Source: Elusimicrobiota bacterium (GTDB taxonomy: Bacteria; Elusimicrobiota; Elusimicrobia; Elusimicrobiales; UBA9959). From it: a stretch of DNA of 14,972 nucleotides. Both the position numbers and the translations under genes were made by a program. Each line of letters starts with the position of its first letter. Position 1 is the first letter of the stretch. Where the stretch lies: positions 1-14,972 of the forward strand of contig JAKLEK010000013.1 of NCBI GenBank assembly GCA_022703115.1, given 5' to 3'. The notes under the pieces were generated by a model, which saw only the letters and a list, made by a program, of their open reading frames with translations, ran no database searches and was not told where the DNA came from. This document shows, piece by piece, positions 13,701-14,972 of the stretch.

Positions 13701-14392
13701 TCGGCTCCTTTGCTGCATGAAACGACCGCGCTGCCCTCGATGAATTCCCCGAACAGCCTTTCGCCGGCTGCCGCGCGCGCCAGCCTCCGCTTCCAGGACC
13801 TGCCGAACTGTCCCGGGTTGAGGACGAAGACCGGGCCGGAGAAACCGGCGTCCTCCAGAAGGCGGCGCAGGTCGCGCCGGGTGAAGTAGTTGACGTGCCC
13901 CCCGCCCCATACGAAATCGTCGTCGCTCGTCCGGGGAAATTCACCGGTGACCGCGAGTTTAACTATATGCCGGAAACAGCGCACGTTCGGCGTCGCCAGC
14001 AGAAGCTGGCCGCCCGGCCTGAGCACCCGTCTTATTTCACGCAGCGCCGCCGCCGGGTCGATCACGTGTTCGATGACGTCGGCGCAGGAGCAGACGTCGA
14101 ACGACGCGTCCGCGAACGGAAGGGCGCCGCAGACGTCCCCCTCCACGGCTTCCAGACCGGCGGCCCTGGCCGCCGCCACCGCGGCGGATGAGATATCGGC
14201 CCCGCGGACCCGCCCGAACAGGCCGGAGGCCAGCTTCAGGAAAACGCCGCGTCCGCAGCCCGCGTCCAGCAGCTCGCCCCCCGGCCTTATGACCGAGAGG
14301 AAGGTCTCAAAGATCTCGCCGGAAGCGGACGCGGAGGTCTCCGGAGCCGAGCTCCAGCGGCGGTCGTACATATCCTTAAAGCTTTCAGGCAT
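13697..14392 (-). CDS. Class I SAM-dependent methyltransferase
   Basis: This is a 231-residue protein with a Rossmann methyltransferase core. Motif I is LLDAGCGRGVF (41-51), the acidic residue binding the ribose is Asp66 (GADIS), and VEGDV (83-87) plus DVCSCADVIEHV (99-110) match motifs II and III of the type 11/23 methyltransferases (UbiE/Ubie-like fold). LRPGGQLLLATPN (123-135) is the usual post-core strand. Such enzymes in polysaccharide clusters often methylate a sugar or cap a chain end, but the substrate is not evident. The ATG has AAGGA about 7 nt upstream and lies inside the last codons of the upstream glycosyltransferase gene (8-bp overlap). The gene's stop overlaps the next start as ATGA, fitting a coupled operon. 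Confidence 0.92.
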   Translation of the reverse strand: MPESFKDMYDRRWSSAPETSASASGEIFETFLSVIRPGGELLDAGCGRGVFLKLASGLFGRVRGADISSAAVAAARAAGLEAVEGDVCGALPFADASFDVCSCADVIEHVIDPAAALREIRRVLRPGGQLLLATPNVRCFRHIVKLAVTGEFPRTSDDDFVWGGGHVNYFTRRDLRRLLEDAGFSGPVFVLNPGQFGRSWKRRLARAAAGERLFGEFIEGSAVVSCSKGAE

Positions 14393-14972
14393 ATGAGTCC
14401 TTCCGGCGGCGAAGCCACTCGGGGCCCGCCCCCGAGCGGCCGGAGAAATAAGCGGCCGCGCCCGCTAGGCGGGCCGCCGCCAGCCTGAGCGAGCCGGGCG
14501 CGCCCGACCTTAGAACTACCCAGGCCGCGTCGCGGAGCTCGGCCGCCAGGACGCGTCTTACCGCGGAGGGGGCGTGAAGGGAGGCGAAGAGCAGCCGGCC
14601 CCTCGCCTTGTGATAGGCCTTCATCGGGGAATCGGCGCCGGTCGTGGCCGAGACCCTGTGCCATATGCGCGCGGCCGGCACCACCACGCGTCCGAAACCG
14701 GCTTTTTTCGCCCTCAACCCCCAGTCGCAGTCCTCCCAATACAGGAAGAACCTTTCGTCCAGCGCCCCCACGGTCTCCAGCAAGCGCCTTTTGACCAGCA
14801 GGGCGCAGCCGGATATATAATCCGACTCCGACGGCGACTTCCCGGGCGAGGCCCTTTCCCCTGAGCGGGGAAAAGAGAATGAAACGGAAAGCGGATCGAA
14901 CCTGGCCCCCGAGAAGGATATGCGCTCCCTGTCCGAAGCGTCCATGACCTCCGGTCCGAGCATCCCGGCTCC
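14385..14972 (-). CDS. GT2-family glycosyltransferase, N-terminus cut by window edge
   Basis: The frame runs open to the right edge; 195 C-terminal residues are visible. The piece begins within a GAGMLGPEV segment and contains YISGCALLVKRRLLETVGAL followed by DERFFLYWEDCDWGLRAKKAG. This is the conserved C-terminal half of rhamnosyltransferase-like GT2 enzymes; the ED of WEDCDW is the expected catalytic-base motif. The GT-A nucleotide-binding half lies outside the window. An Ala/Arg-rich C-terminal tail follows. The stop lies 8 bp inside the methyltransferase gene. The ATG at 14963 is internal to the domain and is not the true start. It is the first visible gene of the polysaccharide operon, whose promoter is further right. 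Confidence 0.88.
   Translation of the reverse strand, partial: GAGMLGPEVMDASDRERISFSGARFDPLSVSFSFPRSGERASPGKSPSESDYISGCALLVKRRLLETVGALDERFFLYWEDCDWGLRAKKAGFGRVVVPAARIWHRVSATTGADSPMKAYHKARGRLLFASLHAPSAVRRVLAAELRDAAWVVLRSGAPGSLRLAAARLAGAAAYFSGRSGAGPEWLRRRKDSYA

Overview
This 15 kb window is GC-rich and densely packed. It looks like a piece of a Gram-negative (diderm) bacterial chromosome: there are OmpA/MotB-type peptidoglycan-binding proteins, an LPS-type heptosyltransferase (GT9) domain and a WbqC protein of the kind found in O-antigen clusters. The phylum cannot be fixed from the sequence. An under-studied lineage such as Elusimicrobiota is my tentative guess, because the motor genes are strongly divergent and the Ile codon ATA is unusually common for such a GC-rich genome. 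Confidence in that placement is low.

Left block (1-3679, all minus strand, transcribed right to left): a compact four-gene motor operon. The first gene encodes a single protein with a signal peptide, a FliF C-terminal (MS-ring) periplasmic domain, one transmembrane helix and then a FliG-like middle/C-terminal torque domain. It is followed by a MotA-type stator protein and two different MotB-type proteins, the second cut by the window edge. No filament, rod, hook, export or chemotaxis gene is visible. The set reads as a flagellar-type rotor plus stator in reduced form, possibly a rotary or gliding motor without a flagellum. It is the best candidate here for an undescribed system.

Middle (3680-4102): a 423 bp non-coding gap between divergent genes. 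It holds a plausible promoter for the motor operon and a regular array of small hairpins. Four of these share an ATA loop, have centres exactly 23 bp apart, and have stems that differ between copies while keeping pairing. On the plus strand follows a metallophosphoesterase with four N-terminal membrane helices (4103-5215), whose mRNA may be leaderless.

Right block (5231-14972, all minus strand): eight tightly packed and mostly overlapping genes for a surface polysaccharide or glycolipid. In transcription order they are a family-2 glycosyltransferase (cut by the right edge), a SAM methyltransferase, a CDP-alcohol phosphatidyltransferase-family membrane protein with an altered catalytic motif, two GT4 glycosyltransferases, a fused asparagine synthetase-GT9 glycosyltransferase, an ArnT/PMT-type membrane glycosyltransferase and a WbqC-family protein. 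Most junctions are ATGA stop/start overlaps, so the genes are probably translationally coupled. Their promoter lies beyond the right edge. The product is likely an amidated, possibly phosphodiester-bearing glycan, but its structure cannot be deduced.
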